From: Pardosa pseudoannulata
Taxonomy: Eukaryota > Arthropoda > Arachnida > Araneae > Lycosidae
Direction: 5' to 3'
Assembly: GCA_032207245.1 (NCBI GenBank)
Contig: CM063509.1
Coordinates: 98,778,412 to 98,842,411 of the forward strand
Length of the DNA: 64,000 bases
Part shown: positions 1 through 11,977 of the stretch, in pieces
Layout of the letters: the number at the start of each line of letters is the position of its first letter
Position numbering within the stretch: the first letter of the stretch is position 1
Notes under the pieces: model-generated
Databases searched by the model: none
Told to the model about the DNA's origin: nothing
Seen by the model: only the letters and a program-made list of their open reading frames with translations
Translations under genes and position numbers: made by a program

Positions 1-279
1 TTTGTTAACTCTATGCCTGTGACGCCCGAACTCAATTCGTGCAACACAAATCAGCCAATTTTGCGAATGCCCGACCTGAGTTCGGACAAGAGAAGAAACG
101 GTATTTCAATTCTGTGAAGCCTGAAATCGGTTCGCCCAATGCATAATATTTAATTTGTCATTTTCGAAATGGATCTCTATCCATTGGGAAAAGAGATACT
201 ACCGCGAAAAGTTCGGCTGTTTTCGCTATTTGTCACCATTTCTCAGATACTATAAAGGAATTGTGAAATTCAAAGGAAT
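1..279. other. Intronic sequence, nothing recognised
   Basis: Mixed-composition DNA with several CG-containing words and no repeat, splice-site pair or reading frame I can support. It ends at the target duplication of the SINE that follows. Confidence 0.4.
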
Positions 280-292
280 CTGAGGGACATGG

Positions 293-471
293 CTTTGGTT
301 TTCGTTTGGAGTGCTACGGTCTACTTTTTGCAACACGAGGGCTAATGAGACCGGGACCTACATCTTAAAGCCGATTCCGAACGGCTACGAACATCCATGC
401 CACTGTGGGATTCGAACCCACGAACACCGGTACCGAAGGTCAGCACCCTAACCAATCGGCCATCGTTCGGC
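293..471 (-). mobile_element. tRNA-derived SINE, full length, with 13-bp TSD
   Basis: Read on the minus strand, this has a tRNA-like head with an A box (GGCCGATTGGTTAGGGTGC) and a B box (GGGTTCGAATCCCAC), then a body containing GGCTTTAAG, GGTCTCATTAGCCCTCG and TAGACCGTAGC. It ends in a short CAAA-rich tail. Its 179 bp lie between two copies of the 13-bp word CTGAGGGACATGG (280-292 and 472-484), a target-site duplication that fixes both ends. The same family recurs at 15951-16132 and 46233-46405, and as fragments near 15.7, 16.5 and 46.5 kb. SINEs are copied by a LINE reverse transcriptase supplied in trans and encode no protein. Confidence 0.9.
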
Positions 472-484
472 CTGAGGGACATGG

Positions 485-1284
485 AATTTATGACAGTTGA
501 TAGAGATAATAATATTGTTGCATTAGTTTATTACATTTATTCAGAAAATTATGTAATTTGATTTATTTTGCTCTAATTTCAGCAAAAATTGCTGCATTCT
601 GTTAACATTTCCCATACATGTGCAAATATTGAAAATAGTAGTTATTTCGTTTAATTTTTTACAATAATATTTCTAACATTTTGATGATAATAACGAGCAA
701 AATTAGAGAGAAAAAAATTCCATTTTTGACACAATTTTCTGATATATATTTCACAGGCAAAGGGTTAAGAAAAAATAATTGCTATCTTTTTCATTTCATA
801 ATTTATTCACTGATGCTTGAAGAAGACAAACGGAGAGAGTATGACTGATTAGTCCGTTTCCTCGTTTAAGACGACATTCCGTGTATCCAGTGGAAGAGTT
901 TCTCCTGACGTTTAACTGCGACTTTCTCCGTCGGCATTTAATGGGCTTCCGGTTGAGCATAACTTAGAGTTCACGAACGTCCACTCTTCAATTCTTTGGT
1001 GTCACCGTTCACTTCTAAATCTCGTTTTATGTTCTGCAATAAACGAGAGAAACTGCGATAGATGACGTCACCGTCCATGATGTCACTCGAGCAGTAGTTC
1101 AAGGCTGTTGACAAACAATAGTTGGATGTATTTTCCGTGGCATTGTTTTTCTCATCCTGATATCCTTCTGGCACTGTTGGCTTCCGACTCTGTTCGGGGA
1201 TTTATTTTGAATTGTTCACTCAGGGAAAGGCGTATGGTTGCTGTCGTTTCATGTACTTGCGAGTTTTTCAAAATTCGGTTGGGC
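485..1284. other. AT-rich intronic spacer, nothing recognised
   Basis: No repeat or coding signal I can support. Two overlapping open frames on opposite strands (971-1174 and 1108-1317) resemble no protein family I know, and no splice sites make them exons. Confidence 0.4.
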
Positions 1285-3310
1285 AGGCATGTAATTAGAC
1301 GTACTTATTACAAATAAATGTACACATTTAAGGTAATCAACTAGGTTTGGCTAGTAAATTGATAAAAATCTGTTGGACAGCATATAATTAAGTGTGCGTA
1401 TTACAAATAAATGTACATTTTCGAGGTAATCGATTGAGTTCGGTTAATAAATTAATAAAATTACGCTGGGCAGGAGTGTAATTAGACGTACTTATTACAA
1501 ATAAATGTACACATTGAAGGTAAACTACTGGGTTTGGTTAGTAAATTAATAAAAATCTCTTCTGCAGCTTGTAATTAACCCTCCGAGTGGAACACATCTA
1601 GAAAAAAATTCTCCAAAATACGCTAATGTTAGTGGCCAAAGAGTTCTATGATTTTTACCTTCACCCTTTGTCGACTAAAATGGAATATGGGAAACCCACC
1701 CTCGTTATTGTCCCTTTACTTCCGGTTATATATAGATATATAAATAGATATTATAGATTGTTAATTTTTAATACACATAAAGCTCGTCAAGTCTCGAATA
1801 TTTTCTATAAGAAATAATGGATTCTAAAAATACAAATAAAAATATTCTTTGAGAGACTTGTTTATATTTTTTTTACGAAAATCATCCAAGATATTTAAGG
1901 GGTGCAATTAGAGATACATCTGTTACCGCAAACGAAATACTTCGAAATAGAGATTTATAAAGCCATGAAAAGCTATCAGCATCTTTGTGTCTCACGGGGT
2001 AGGGTTGCATCCCTCAAGAAATGTCAAAGAGGGGTGTAGTTCCTAAACAATAGACCTAACCCTCCTACCTCAAAACTATATGGGGTAAAGGCTGGCAAAA
2101 ATGTACATTACATCCATTTTCGGAGGTCGATAATTGTACGTTTTGAAGTCATCATCAGTTTGGCGGAATTGTACGTGCGAACCGCTTAGAGGGTTAAACG
2201 TGCGTATTACAAATAAATACACACCACGATCAAGGTAATCGATTGGGTTCTGTTAATAAATTAATAAAATTCTGATGGGCAGGCATTTAATTAGACGTAC
2301 TTATTACAAATAAAAGTACACACTCAAGGTAACCAACTGGGTTTGGTTAGTAAATTAATAAAAATGTGTTGGGCAGCATATAATTAAACGAGCGTATAAC
2401 AAATAAATGTACACGTTTCAGGTAATCGATTGTGTTCTGTTAATAAATTAATAAAATTACGTTGGGCAGGCGTGCAATTTGACGTACTTATTACAAATAA
2501 ATGTACACGTTTAAGGTAACATCTTAATAAAATACTGTTGGATAGGCATCTAATTAGACGTACTTATTACAAATAAATGTGCACCTTCGAAGTAACCAAC
2601 TGTGTTGGATTAGTAAATTCATAAAAATCTGTTGAGCAGCATGTAGTTAAACTTGCGTATTACAAATAAATGTACACGTTGTGGGTAATCGATTGGGTTC
2701 TGTTAATAAATTAATAAAATTACGTTGGACAGGAGTGCAATTAGACGTACTTATTACAAATAAATGTACACATTTAAGGTAACCAACTGGATTAAGCTAA
2801 CAAACACCTTAATAAAATACTGTTGGATAGGCATCTAATTAGACGTACTAATTACAAATAAATGTACACATTCAAGGTAACCAACTGTGTTGGATTAGTA
2901 AATTCATAAAAAATCTGTTGAGAAGCATGTAATTAAACATGCGTATTACAAATAAATGTAAACGTTCAAAATAATCGATTGGGTTTGGTTAATAAATTAA
3001 TAAAATTCTGTTGGGCTAGCGTGTAATTAGACGTACTTATTACATATAAATGTACACATTTAAGGTAATCAACTGGGTTAAATTAAACTACTGATATACT
3101 GTTGGACAGCTATCTAGTTAGATGTACATATTACAAATTAATGTATACATTCAAGATAACCGACTGGTTTTGGTTAATAAATTAATAAAAATATGTTGGG
3201 CAGGCATTTAATTAGACGTACGGATTACAAATAAATTGATTAGGCTTGGTTAGTAAATAAAATTATATTGGGCAATCATGTAATTAGAAAATTTATTACA
3301 AATAAAATCG
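1285..3310. repeat. 94-bp minisatellite with alternating A/B units
   Basis: About 15 units of roughly 94 bp, each built around ATTACAAATAAATGTACAC. Two variants largely alternate. A carries GACGTACTTATT and ACCAACTGGG; B carries a variant of CGTGCGTATT and ATCGATTGGG. This gives a dimeric higher-order period near 190 bp, broken by one short unit near 2510 and two adjacent A units near 2750-2850. The last units (3124-3310) are degenerate. A TTAA-flanked element (1579-2193) splits the array and was inserted into the TTAA word that B units carry. Confidence 0.85.
1579..2193 (+). mobile_element. piggyBac-like MITE (family PB-a), TTAA target
   Basis: This 615-bp element is flanked on both sides by TTAA (1575-1578 and 2194-2197). 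Its ends are imperfect inverted repeats: CCCTCCGAGTGG on the left, and CCGCTTAGAGGG on the right, which reverses to CCCTCTAAGCGG. Exact TTAA duplication with CCC-type ends is typical of the piggyBac superfamily. A second copy lies inverted at 35286-35905. There is no transposase. A 63-codon open frame (1626-1817) is partly preserved in the second copy but matches nothing I recognise. Confidence 0.82.
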
Positions 3311-3958
3311 GTTAAAATCCTTTTTACCCGATAAAATGAAAATAAATTTACTGGCACATGTAAACGGGGTTAATAGGGTAAATAAATATATTTTCTTAAA
3401 ATATTCCCATTCTTAAAAATAATTCAATATACGTTTACTTGAAATAGATGCCCCATGAAAGGGTTAAATTTATTTTTCTTTAATTGACAAAGATATGTAT
3501 GCTGTAAAATGATCTTAATTAATTGCGGTTGTATCTATCATAATGCATTTCATGGTCAGCTTAGAATTTAAAAAAAAAAGAAAAATGTTTTGGAATTTCA
3601 TTTGGTTGAAGGCTTAGTTTGGTGAGAGAATCTTACACAGAAAAGATTTCGTCTGTTGTACAGTTCCAATCTCATTCCAGATTGACTTTTCGGAGAATTT
3701 TATTTAACCTTGTCACCGCTGAGTCTAAAAAACTAATCTTTTCGAAATATCTTTTCTTTTATTAGCTTTACAGCTACATAGAGAGGTAAAATAACGATGA
3801 AATAAAAATTTGTGTTCTGTCTAAACTATACGAATTATTTCGAAATATTTTCCCTTCTTATACGTTGCTCTTTATAGCAGATTATTTCACGTATGAGACA
3901 CTCTACTATATTTTTATTTGCCTAATTTAAACGTAAATTTTTTTCTTAACTAAAGTAT
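3311..3958. other. AT-rich spacer, nothing recognised
   Basis: Low-GC DNA between the minisatellite and the hAT remnant. No inverted ends, tandem structure or coding signal was seen. Confidence 0.4.
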
Positions 3959-4885
3959 AACAGACATGCCAACTACTCACGTATTCTCCGGAGCAGCTCC
4001 GGAGAAATGAGAAAATTTGATGACTCCGGAAACTCCTCGGATTGCACCGGAAAATAACCAAAATTTTGAACAGCTAAAAGATTACAATTCAGCAATTAAA
4101 TACAAAGTTACAAAAAAAAAATAATGCTTAAAATTACTTTTTTCACACAGTAATACTGCATGTTAAAAGTCTTCAGTACTGTGCGGAAAAACCAAACTGA
4201 ATTTAGTTCAAATTTGAGTAGACGAACTCTAGATTCCCTGATGATAAAAAACTGGAAAATAATGGGGCACTTAAAATATGTTCGTGGTCACAATATCCTC
4301 CAAGTTCTGAATCAATACCTCTGGGAGTGGCAAACCAAGCCTACGGGTCTTCTGCTTGGTGCCTTCTTCAAAATTACGAGGAACCACTTGAGCAAAAGTC
4401 GTACTTTCACCCTTGAGATGCCCGTTAAAATTTAATTGTTTCAATAAAAACACTAGCTTTGATGCTTTATCTACTCCTAATTGGTTACGAAGGTTAGAAT
4501 GAACAGTACTAAAAGAAGAAAACTGTCTTTCCATTCCAGGAGATGAAGCCACGGCTGTTATTATTTGGTAGACGAACTGGATTTCCAATTCTGTAATACT
4601 CTCTTTACCTCCCATTGCATAAAATGAATTCCACCAATCATAATTAGTCATTGTACTACCCCTACTACATACTTTCTGATAGCAACCCCTAAATTCTCGG
4701 AAAGCACATGCTATCTATTAACACTTATGTACTTATTGGTACTACTGTACTGACTGATTCCCAATTCTCCTGTCTTTGGAATATAGGTTTTAAAAGAAGT
4801 GAAAATAAAAGTGATTTAAATCAACGATTTTTTTCAAGAAAAATCAGTTGTTTTAAATCAACTGATTCAAATCATGCCAACCCTG
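3959..4885 (-). mobile_element. Composite hAT element remnant
   Basis: The right end (near 4800-4885) finishes ...CATGCCAACCCTG, the reverse of a hAT-type terminus CAGGGTTGGCATG, preceded by subterminal GATTTAAATCA words. Bases 4437-4885 are collinear with the right part of the hAT copy at 11198-12854. On the left, 3959-3995 reads CAGACATGCCAACTACTC, which looks like the terminus of a different hAT family, so the locus may be two elements joined or one inserted beside the other. No matching target duplication was found between 3958 and 4886. The interior holds a decayed transposase C-terminus on the minus strand. Confidence 0.6.
4271..4651 (-). pseudogene. hAT transposase C-terminal fragment
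   Basis: A 126-codon open frame whose residues about 25-72 read like the C-terminal dimerisation region of hAT transposases: a hydrophobic stretch, then ASSPGMERQFSSFSTVHSNL, RNQLGVDKASKLV and a final LLKQLN. Known families have the same order (SS.G.ER.FS....HSKLRNRLG...A.KLVF). The remaining ~50 residues are a basic tail seen in some arthropod hATs. The BED finger, the RNase H-like catalytic core and most of the insertion domain are missing, so it cannot encode an active transposase. The frame is open, which suggests fairly recent decay. A weaker copy lies at about 11585-11830. Confidence 0.8.
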
Positions 4886-6053
4886 ATTAGGAATCGGTCG
4901 CAACCTTGTTCCCCCCCTCCCCCAGCCGTTAGGAAAAGTACTAGAACTTGTCGTCTCAAGCAATCAAGACATTTCCTCCCACTGTCCACCGTCTATTCAA
5001 TCTTGCTGTGGTTGAGCATTCTTATCTCTGTGTACCTGATGTAGTCCATACTGCGAAGTATAAATTTAAAACCGAAGGGCTCGGCTCTCCCACTGGCATT
5101 GCCCTTGGACTCCACCCACCCCAAACGAGATTTTAAAAACTGTTCATTGGCTGTCTACGAAAATTGCGCCATATGCGTGTAAAATAAGACAACTTTGCTC
5201 GATAAAACTTTCTTTTAATGCGAACACGTATAAATAATCCCAGCCGTAATCGAGACTTGGTTTTCTCGGAAAAAGCTACAACAAAATGACCCCTCGATGA
5301 TGGAGATGGCGTAAGGTGACATTTCGGGTGTTTATTTTTTGGATATTTTTTTCTTTCTGGGAATTATGATATCGCATTGAAGGTCAAGAGGCTTGAAATA
5401 ACCTCTTTACGCTTCGGATTCTGGGATTCCAAGTTTTGAATTTGGTACACTTTAATTTAGAATTTTATTAAACAACGGTAAACAAACTCTCACTTCATTA
5501 ATCATTTTCTTCTCTTAATAGTGAAAAAATGGATTTGCACAGATGTTGTTGACTATTATTGTCTACCATTAAAATCGGAAATAATTTTGGTGAATTATTG
5601 TAGAGGTTCTTTCATATCATCTTGTTCATGATTATCTATCGACGATTGTAGTCCGTAAGTGCATTGCTGGCGTAAGGCATCGGACTCTTCGGGTACGAAT
5701 TCTGATTTTAGTATAGATAGTCGTAATCGTTTTCAATGGGCTTAGTAGTAGATCCTGATGTAATGAACTAAATTTTTACCTTCGCTTTGCAAACCAATCA
5801 ATCAATCAACTTTGATGATCAAGCAATTGAGATTTTGATAACTGGATAGTCTAAAGAAGTCATGAATATTTTGTTTGATTCGCACGCGTATGAATACTAG
5901 AGTACTTTTTTGGTTGATCTAAATTTTACTCATAACTGGTCTCTATTATCATATTGTAGACTGTCAAACCCATATAACTGGCTGAAAGGTTCAAAAGGGT
6001 CTTTCCAAAGTATGAAGATATTCGTAACCGCTGTTTTAGGTAGACTTAGGGCT
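4886..6053. other. Intronic spacer, nothing recognised
   Basis: Mixed sequence with C-rich runs near 4910-4925. Open frames at 4708-4890 and 4948-5136 lack a family match. No repeat structure was identified. Confidence 0.4.
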
Positions 6054-6340
6054 GGTCTCACCATAGTCGTTTAACAGCTAATCCTGATTAATCTCTGTTT
6101 AAACTAAGAATTACGTCCCACAATAAAGCAATTTGTCGCAACGTCACGAACTACTATAATGCCCTTCCCATTCATTTTCATGTTTACAACAGCCAATAGA
6201 CAAACAATAAACTGCCCTTCCGTTTGAAACTAAAGCCAGAATTGTCATAATTTGATAATTTGCCCTACTGCGTGAAATCGCCTTATTGGTTGCCACCATG
6301 AGTTAATAGCGGTTAGCCGTTAAACGACTGTGGTGAGACC
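6054..6340. mobile_element. MITE with ~31-bp terminal inverted repeats
   Basis: The first ~31 bases (beginning GGTCTCACCATAGTCGTTTA) are nearly the reverse complement of the last ~31 (ending CGACTGTGGTGAGACC), with about three mismatches. The 287-bp interior has no coding capacity. A possible extended left end (TTA then GGGCTGGTCTCACC) would suit PIF/Harbinger elements, which duplicate a 3-bp TWA target. The right flank does not confirm it, so the superfamily stays open. Confidence 0.75.
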
Positions 6341-6921
6341 TTCAACTTTCACAGTTCTGTTGGTTAGAAACTCGATGATTTAGTAAGTTGTTTGGCAGAC
6401 TGTAAATAAATATAAAAATTACCTGTATTGTTGAAGTGAAATATTTTTGTCATCTATTCTAGGGTTTAATAGTAAGGTAAACCAACATCATCTGTTAGTA
6501 TCTTCAACGAGGACGCTATCCGGCCCTCTGAGGCTCGAGAGTTATAAAAACATTCCACACAAAATCATCCAATAGAAATAAACTTCCCAGATTTTTAGTA
6601 TTTGTCTGATAGGCCATCTATATACCAATAACATGCATTTACGCAATTTTTTCGGAATATTTTCTCAGAAAGAGGTACTTTTAAATTATTCGGGCTGCAG
6701 AGACCTAGTGCACGCGAATACAATTTGCATTTTAATTTACTGCTTGTGGTCTTAGTTTTAGTGAGATGATGTGAAAAATATACATCGTTATTTTATTAAA
6801 ATGATGAAATATAAAGATGTCATTTAAGTTTTTAACTTGTGTGCGTCTTATGTTTGTGTTTTCAGAATGCTAATAAAAAAGATCTACAGTTCCGAATACT
6901 TTGATAAATAAGAATTTAAAA
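6341..6921. other. Intronic spacer, nothing recognised
   Basis: AT-rich DNA between a MITE and a Helitron-like element. A stretch near 6370-6420 (GATGATTTAGTAA, then TTTGGCAGA and TAAATAAAT) resembles 17115-17175, so some of it may be an old repeat. Confidence 0.35.
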
Positions 6922-7692
6922 CTAGCATATAGCCCGTCACATGACGGGATCAGTAACGTTTTTAATTTTTCAGAATTGTAAAGTACCCTATGAGGCAAGG
7001 GAAAAAAATGGTTTGTTTTTTGGCTGAGAATTATCTAGTACACTCTCAATAATTTGTTTAACTTCATACTGCATTAAAGTCTCCCAATACTGCGAAATAC
7101 AGTTTAGAATCACGTTGCACTCATTTATAAAGATAGTTGAACATCGCGGAATATAGTAGGTTCAAAGATGTAGGTTCGGGGAAAATCTTCCGAAGTTTGC
7201 CGAGGTTCAGCAACGATAGTCGGAAAGCGATGTCAAATAGCGAGGGGTACAGTTAAATCCCAAACAGCGAGCGAGATAGATCAGTGATACAGCGATGAGA
7301 CTGTTTGTATGCCCCCTATAGATCAATGTATATTGATTGAATCAAAGAAATCTTTGAGGTTGACGATCCCGATTACAAGTCATTCCGGTTGACTGATAAA
7401 AGACCGTGTTTCAAACTTAAGATACCACAGCGGTCGAAATAAACTTGATCCGTCCCCAACTATTGGAATGACTGTATGGGGATCATTTCCCTTTTTATAT
7501 TTAATAAATATTGTTCCATTTTACAACTATGCTGACTAAAAGTTATTCGTTTTAAACTTTACTCGCTTTGAATTTTGCTAACCTTAACTTGTCCAGAATC
7601 TAGTTTGAATGCCTCTATCCATTCCAGGTCCAACCTCTTCGTAAATTCGAGGAGAGACGGACAGACAACTTAAACTATTACTATATAGGGGA
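6922..7692 (-). mobile_element. Helitron-like non-autonomous element H1
   Basis: On the minus strand the element begins TCCCCTATATAGTAATAG (reverse of 7675-7692). It ends with a 16-base palindrome of CCCGTCATATGACGGG type (here one base changed), then a short spacer and CTAG. It lies between a host A and T (plus strand: A at 6921, T at 7693). TC start, 3' hairpin, CTAG end and no target duplication are the Helitron signature. No Rep/helicase coding sequence is present in its 771 bp. Related copies lie at 29.6-30.3, 32.7-35.1, 51.5-52.3 and 53.2 kb. Confidence 0.8.
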
Positions 7693-8150
7693 TAATATGA
7701 AATATATTTTAAACATTTAATAAAGTATTTATGGTAGTATAAATTATCAATTCATCATCCAAAGCAGTTTCGTTGGTATATGTTTGAGAAAAGTTGCACC
7801 TGGCCTCAGAGGCCTCGCGCGCGTTCTCGTGTAACTGCAGGTAACGCACGTGCTCGTGGGTTAACACAATGTTTTCTGCAATGGCTTTACCCTGTTTTGG
7901 TTTGACGAAAAAACGATGGAGCAATACAGCGCGACTTTTAATTACTCGACGGTAATTTTCCAGTCAAATGAAACACGCCACTAATATTCTGGAAGTTTCT
8001 TACTTTCAGATGGCGACCTTGAAAAAAGACCCAGTGTGTGTTTCTTCCTAGCGGAAATCCATTCTGAATAGTGAAAAAGTATTTATTTATTGGCTATTTT
8101 CCTCAAAATGAATGTCACGATGAATAAAAAAGAAAGTGATGCACTACATA
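7693..8150. other. Intronic spacer with a CG-rich patch
   Basis: Contains a CG-dinucleotide-rich patch near 7812-7865 (GCCTCGCGCGCG, then ACGCACGTGCTCGTG). The antisense open frame over 7709-7924 shows no known domain. No repeat structure was found. Confidence 0.35.
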
Positions 8151-8154
8151 TTCA

Positions 8155-10922
8155 TAACTTTTTAATCTTTTAATATATGTTTCAGGGTTGCGTAAATGAC
8201 TTGAGTGATGTAACACGTTTCGTTTAATATCTGTCATGATTAATTTTCATTGCTCATTTTAAATAAGAATATGTGACGGTTATTTGATTTTTAAATATAT
8301 TGAAACTATTATTGTAAGATCTGCTTATGCTGTTCTTCGAAGAAAAATAGAGAATGTGTTTAGAATATTATTTACATTTTAATTAAGCCATTGAGGTACG
8401 TAAGAGTGAAATTTTCGGAAGCTATAACCAGATTACTCGAAAAATTTTAATTTTATAAATCGATAAGTATAATTTCATGAATACAAAATAAATATGTAAT
8501 AAACTTCTTTAATCTTTTAATATATGTTTCAGGGTTGCGTAAATGACTTGAGTGATGTAACATGTTTCGTTTAATGTGTGTAATGATTAATTTTCTTTGC
8601 TAATTTTAAATAAGATTAAGTGACAGTTATTTGATTTTTAAATATATGGAAGCTATTATTGTAATATCTACTTATGCTGTTCTGTAAGAGTGAAAGTTTT
8701 AGAAGCTATATCACCCAGATTACTCAAAAAATCTTTAATTTTGAAAATCAGGAAGAATAATTTTAAACATAATACGTCATAAGTCTTTTGATGAAAACAA
8801 AATAAATATGTAATAAACTTTTTAATCTTTTAATATATGTTTCAGGGTTGCGTAAATGACTTGAGTGATGTAACATGTTTCGTTTAATATCTTCAATGAT
8901 TAATTATCATTACTCATTTTAAATAAGAATATGTGACGGGTATTTGATTTTTAAATATTATATTGAAACTATTATTGTAAGACCTGCTTATGCTGTTCCT
9001 AGGGGAAAAATAGATAATGTTTTTAGAATCTTATTCACATTTTAATTAAAGCATTAAGGTACGTAAGAGTGAAATTTTCAGAAGCGATAACCCAGATTAC
9101 TCGAAAAGCTTTTTAAAAAATCAGGAAGTATAATTATAAGCATAATACTTTATAAGTCTTTTGATGAAACAAAATAAATATGTAATAAACTTTTTAATCT
9201 TTTAACATATGTTTCAGGGTTGCGTAAATGACTTGAGTGATGTAACATGTTTCGTGTAATATCTGTCATGATTAATTTTCATTGCTCATTTTAAATAAGA
9301 ATATATGACGGTTATTTGATTTTTAAATATATTGAAACTATTATTGTAAGATTTGCTTATGCTGTTCTTGGGAGAAAAAATAGATAATGTTTTTAGAATA
9401 TTATTTACATTTTAATTAAAGCATTAAGGTACGTAAGAGTGAAATTTTCAGAAGCTATAACCCAGATTACTCAAAAAGCTTTTTAAAAAATCAGGAAATA
9501 TAATTATAAGCATCATACTTTATAAGTCTTTTGATGAAACAAAATAAATATGTAATAAACTTTTTAATCTTTTAATATATGTCTCAGGGTTTCGTAAATG
9601 ACTTGAGTGATGTAACATGTTTCGTTTAATATCTCATGATTAATTTTCATTGCTCATTTTAAATAACAATATGTGACAGTTATTTGATTTTTAAATATAT
9701 TGAAACTATTATTGTAAGATTTGCTTATGCTGTTCTTGGGAGAAAAAATAGATAATGTTTTTAGAATATTATTTACATTTTAATTAAAATATTGAGGTAC
9801 GTAAGAGTGAAATTTTCAGAAGCTATGACACCCAGATTACTCGAAAAACTTTTAATTTTTTTTAAATCAGGAAGTATAATTTGATGAAAACAAAATAAAT
9901 ATGTAATAAACTTTTTAATATTTTAATATATGCTTAAGGGTTATGTAAATAATTTGAGTGATGTAACATGTTTCGTTTAATATCGGTCAGGATTTATTTT
10001 CATTGCTCATTTTAAATAACCATATGTGACGGTTATTTGATTTTTAAATATATTGAAACTATTATTGTAGGATCTAATTATGCTTTTCTTAGTGAAAAAA
10101 AGAAAATCTTTATAGAATCTTATTCACATTTTAATTAAAACATTGAGGTACGTTAGAGTAAAATATTCAGAAGCTATAACCCAGATTACTCGAAATTTTT
10201 TTTATTTTTTTAAATTAGGAAGTATAATTTTAAGCATAATACGTTATATGTCTTTTGATGAAAACAAAATAAATATATAATAAACTTTTTAATCTTTTAA
10301 TATATGTTTTAGGGTTGCGTAAATGACTTGAGTGATGTAACATGTTTCGTTTAATATCTGTCATGACTAATTTTCATTTCATTGCTCATTTTAAATAAGA
10401 ATATGTGACGGATATTTGGTTTTTAAATACATTGGAACTATTATTTTGAGATCTGCTTATGCTGTTCTTAGGGAAAAGTAGAGTTTTAGAATCTATTCAT
10501 ATTGAGGTACGTTAGAGTAAAGTTTTCAGAAGCTATAACTCAGATAACTCGAAAAACTTTTAATTTTTTTTAAAAGAACAGGAAGTATAATTTTAAGCAT
10601 CATACGTTATAAGTCTTGATATAAACAAAATAAATATGTAATAAACTTTATGATCTTTTAATATATGTTTCAGAGTTGCGTAAATGACTTGAGTAATGTA
10701 ACATGTTTCGTTTAATATCTGTCAGGATTAATTTTCGTTGCTCATTTTAAATAAAAATATGTGACGGTTATTTGATTTTTAAATATATTGAAACTATTAT
10801 TGTAAGATCTGCTTATGCTGTTCTTCGGGGAAAAATAGAGAATGTTTTTAGAATATTATTTACATAACAATTGAGGAGTAAGTTAGAGTGAAATTTTCAG
10901 AAGCTATAAAACAAAGACTACT
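8155..10922. repeat. Satellite array, ~360-bp unit, 8 copies
   Basis: Each unit carries the landmark GTAAATGACTTGAGTGATGT or a variant. The landmarks begin near 8190, 8537, 8850, 9210, 9582, 9943, 10317 and 10679. Spacing ranges from about 313 to 375 bp because of internal deletions. Other shared words are TTTAATCTTTTAATATATG, GCTTATGCTGTTCTT, GGTACGTAAGAGTGAAATTT and ACCCAGATTACTCGAAAA. Units look roughly 85-95% alike, so the array is only partly homogenised. Nothing in it looks coding. Confidence 0.9.
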
Positions 10923-11197
10923 CGAAGGTTTTACCGGCCCGCGGATAGAATTTTAAGTTGCCAGTCCGAGGCAAATTAAAAGAAATATATATTTATACAT
11001 TATATATCCATCTCCTTTTCTACTTTGCTTAAATATTATATCCCAAATTTATTATATCACGCCCAGAAGATCAGCGGCACATTTGCTTCTTATATGTGAT
11101 CAAGTGTTTTCAACTTTGAACCTTAGAAAGAATAATTTCAGAAGTGGACTGACTGACAGACGAGAATTTAGCATCGTTCCTTAAAATCAGTACATCT
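10923..11197. other. Spacer between satellite and hAT element
   Basis: Mostly unique. It includes TTTTACCGGCCCGCGGATAG near 10930, partly echoed at 12985-13030. Its last eight bases, GTACATCT (11190-11197), are the left target duplication of the next element. Confidence 0.4.
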
Positions 11198-11584
11198 TTG
11201 GGTTGGAAAAAAATCATGATTTTTTAAAACAAAATAAAAAAAATCAGATTTATTTGATTTTTTTCTGATTTCTAATTTTAATTATTGTTGTGTTTTTATA
11301 TTTTTTGCAATATACATGGAATAGTTTGTTATAAGTTACATGGAATAGTTTGTTATAAGTAACAACTTATCTATCTAGTATATTCTACACACCAATTACC
11401 TAAAATTAAATGCATAAATTTTAATCTAAATACATTTCATTATTTTGTAATTGGATGGTGCAAACTAAATAAGATGTAATTTAATGAACAAATTAAATAT
11501 TCATTTAGTACAAACTATTTATTAAAAAACAAAAAATTCACAATTATTTCAATATTTTTTAAGTAATTAATTATGGATTTAACA

Positions 11585-11830
11585 GTTTCAATAAAAACAC
11601 TAGTTTCGATGTCGTATCCCCTCTTAATTGGTTACGAAGGTTAGAATGAAATATACCAAAAGAAGAAAACTGTCTTTCCATTCTAGCAGATAATGTGAAG
11701 GCTGTTGTTATTTGGGAGACAAACTGTATTTCAAGTTCTGTAATACTCTATTTACCCCCCATTACATAAAATGAATTCAACTAGTCATAACTAGTCGTAC
11801 CTACCCCTACTACATACTTTCTGATAACAA
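11585..11830 (-). pseudogene. Decayed hAT transposase C-terminal fragment
   Basis: Nucleotide-level copy of 4440-4670. The minus strand still spells most of the dimerisation-region codons (the stretch around FSSF...HSNLRNQL), but base changes break the reading frame. It is older or less constrained than the copy at 4271-4651 and is not functional. Confidence 0.65.
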
Positions 11831-11977
11831 CCCCTAAATTCTTAGAAAACATACTATCTATTTACACTTATTTATTTATTGGTATTACTGTGCTGACAGA
11901 TTCCCAATTCTCCTGTCTTTCGAATTAGGTTTTAAGAGGAGTGAAAAAAAAAATGATTTAAATCAATGATTTTTTTT

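Noticed and set aside
365..471. tRNA gene on the minus strand
   Set aside because: It has A and B boxes but belongs to a full SINE with body, tail and target duplication, and does not form a mature tRNA.
971..1317. Overlapping opposite-strand genes near 1 kb
   Set aside because: Short frames without domains or splice context; the plus-strand frame ends inside the minisatellite.
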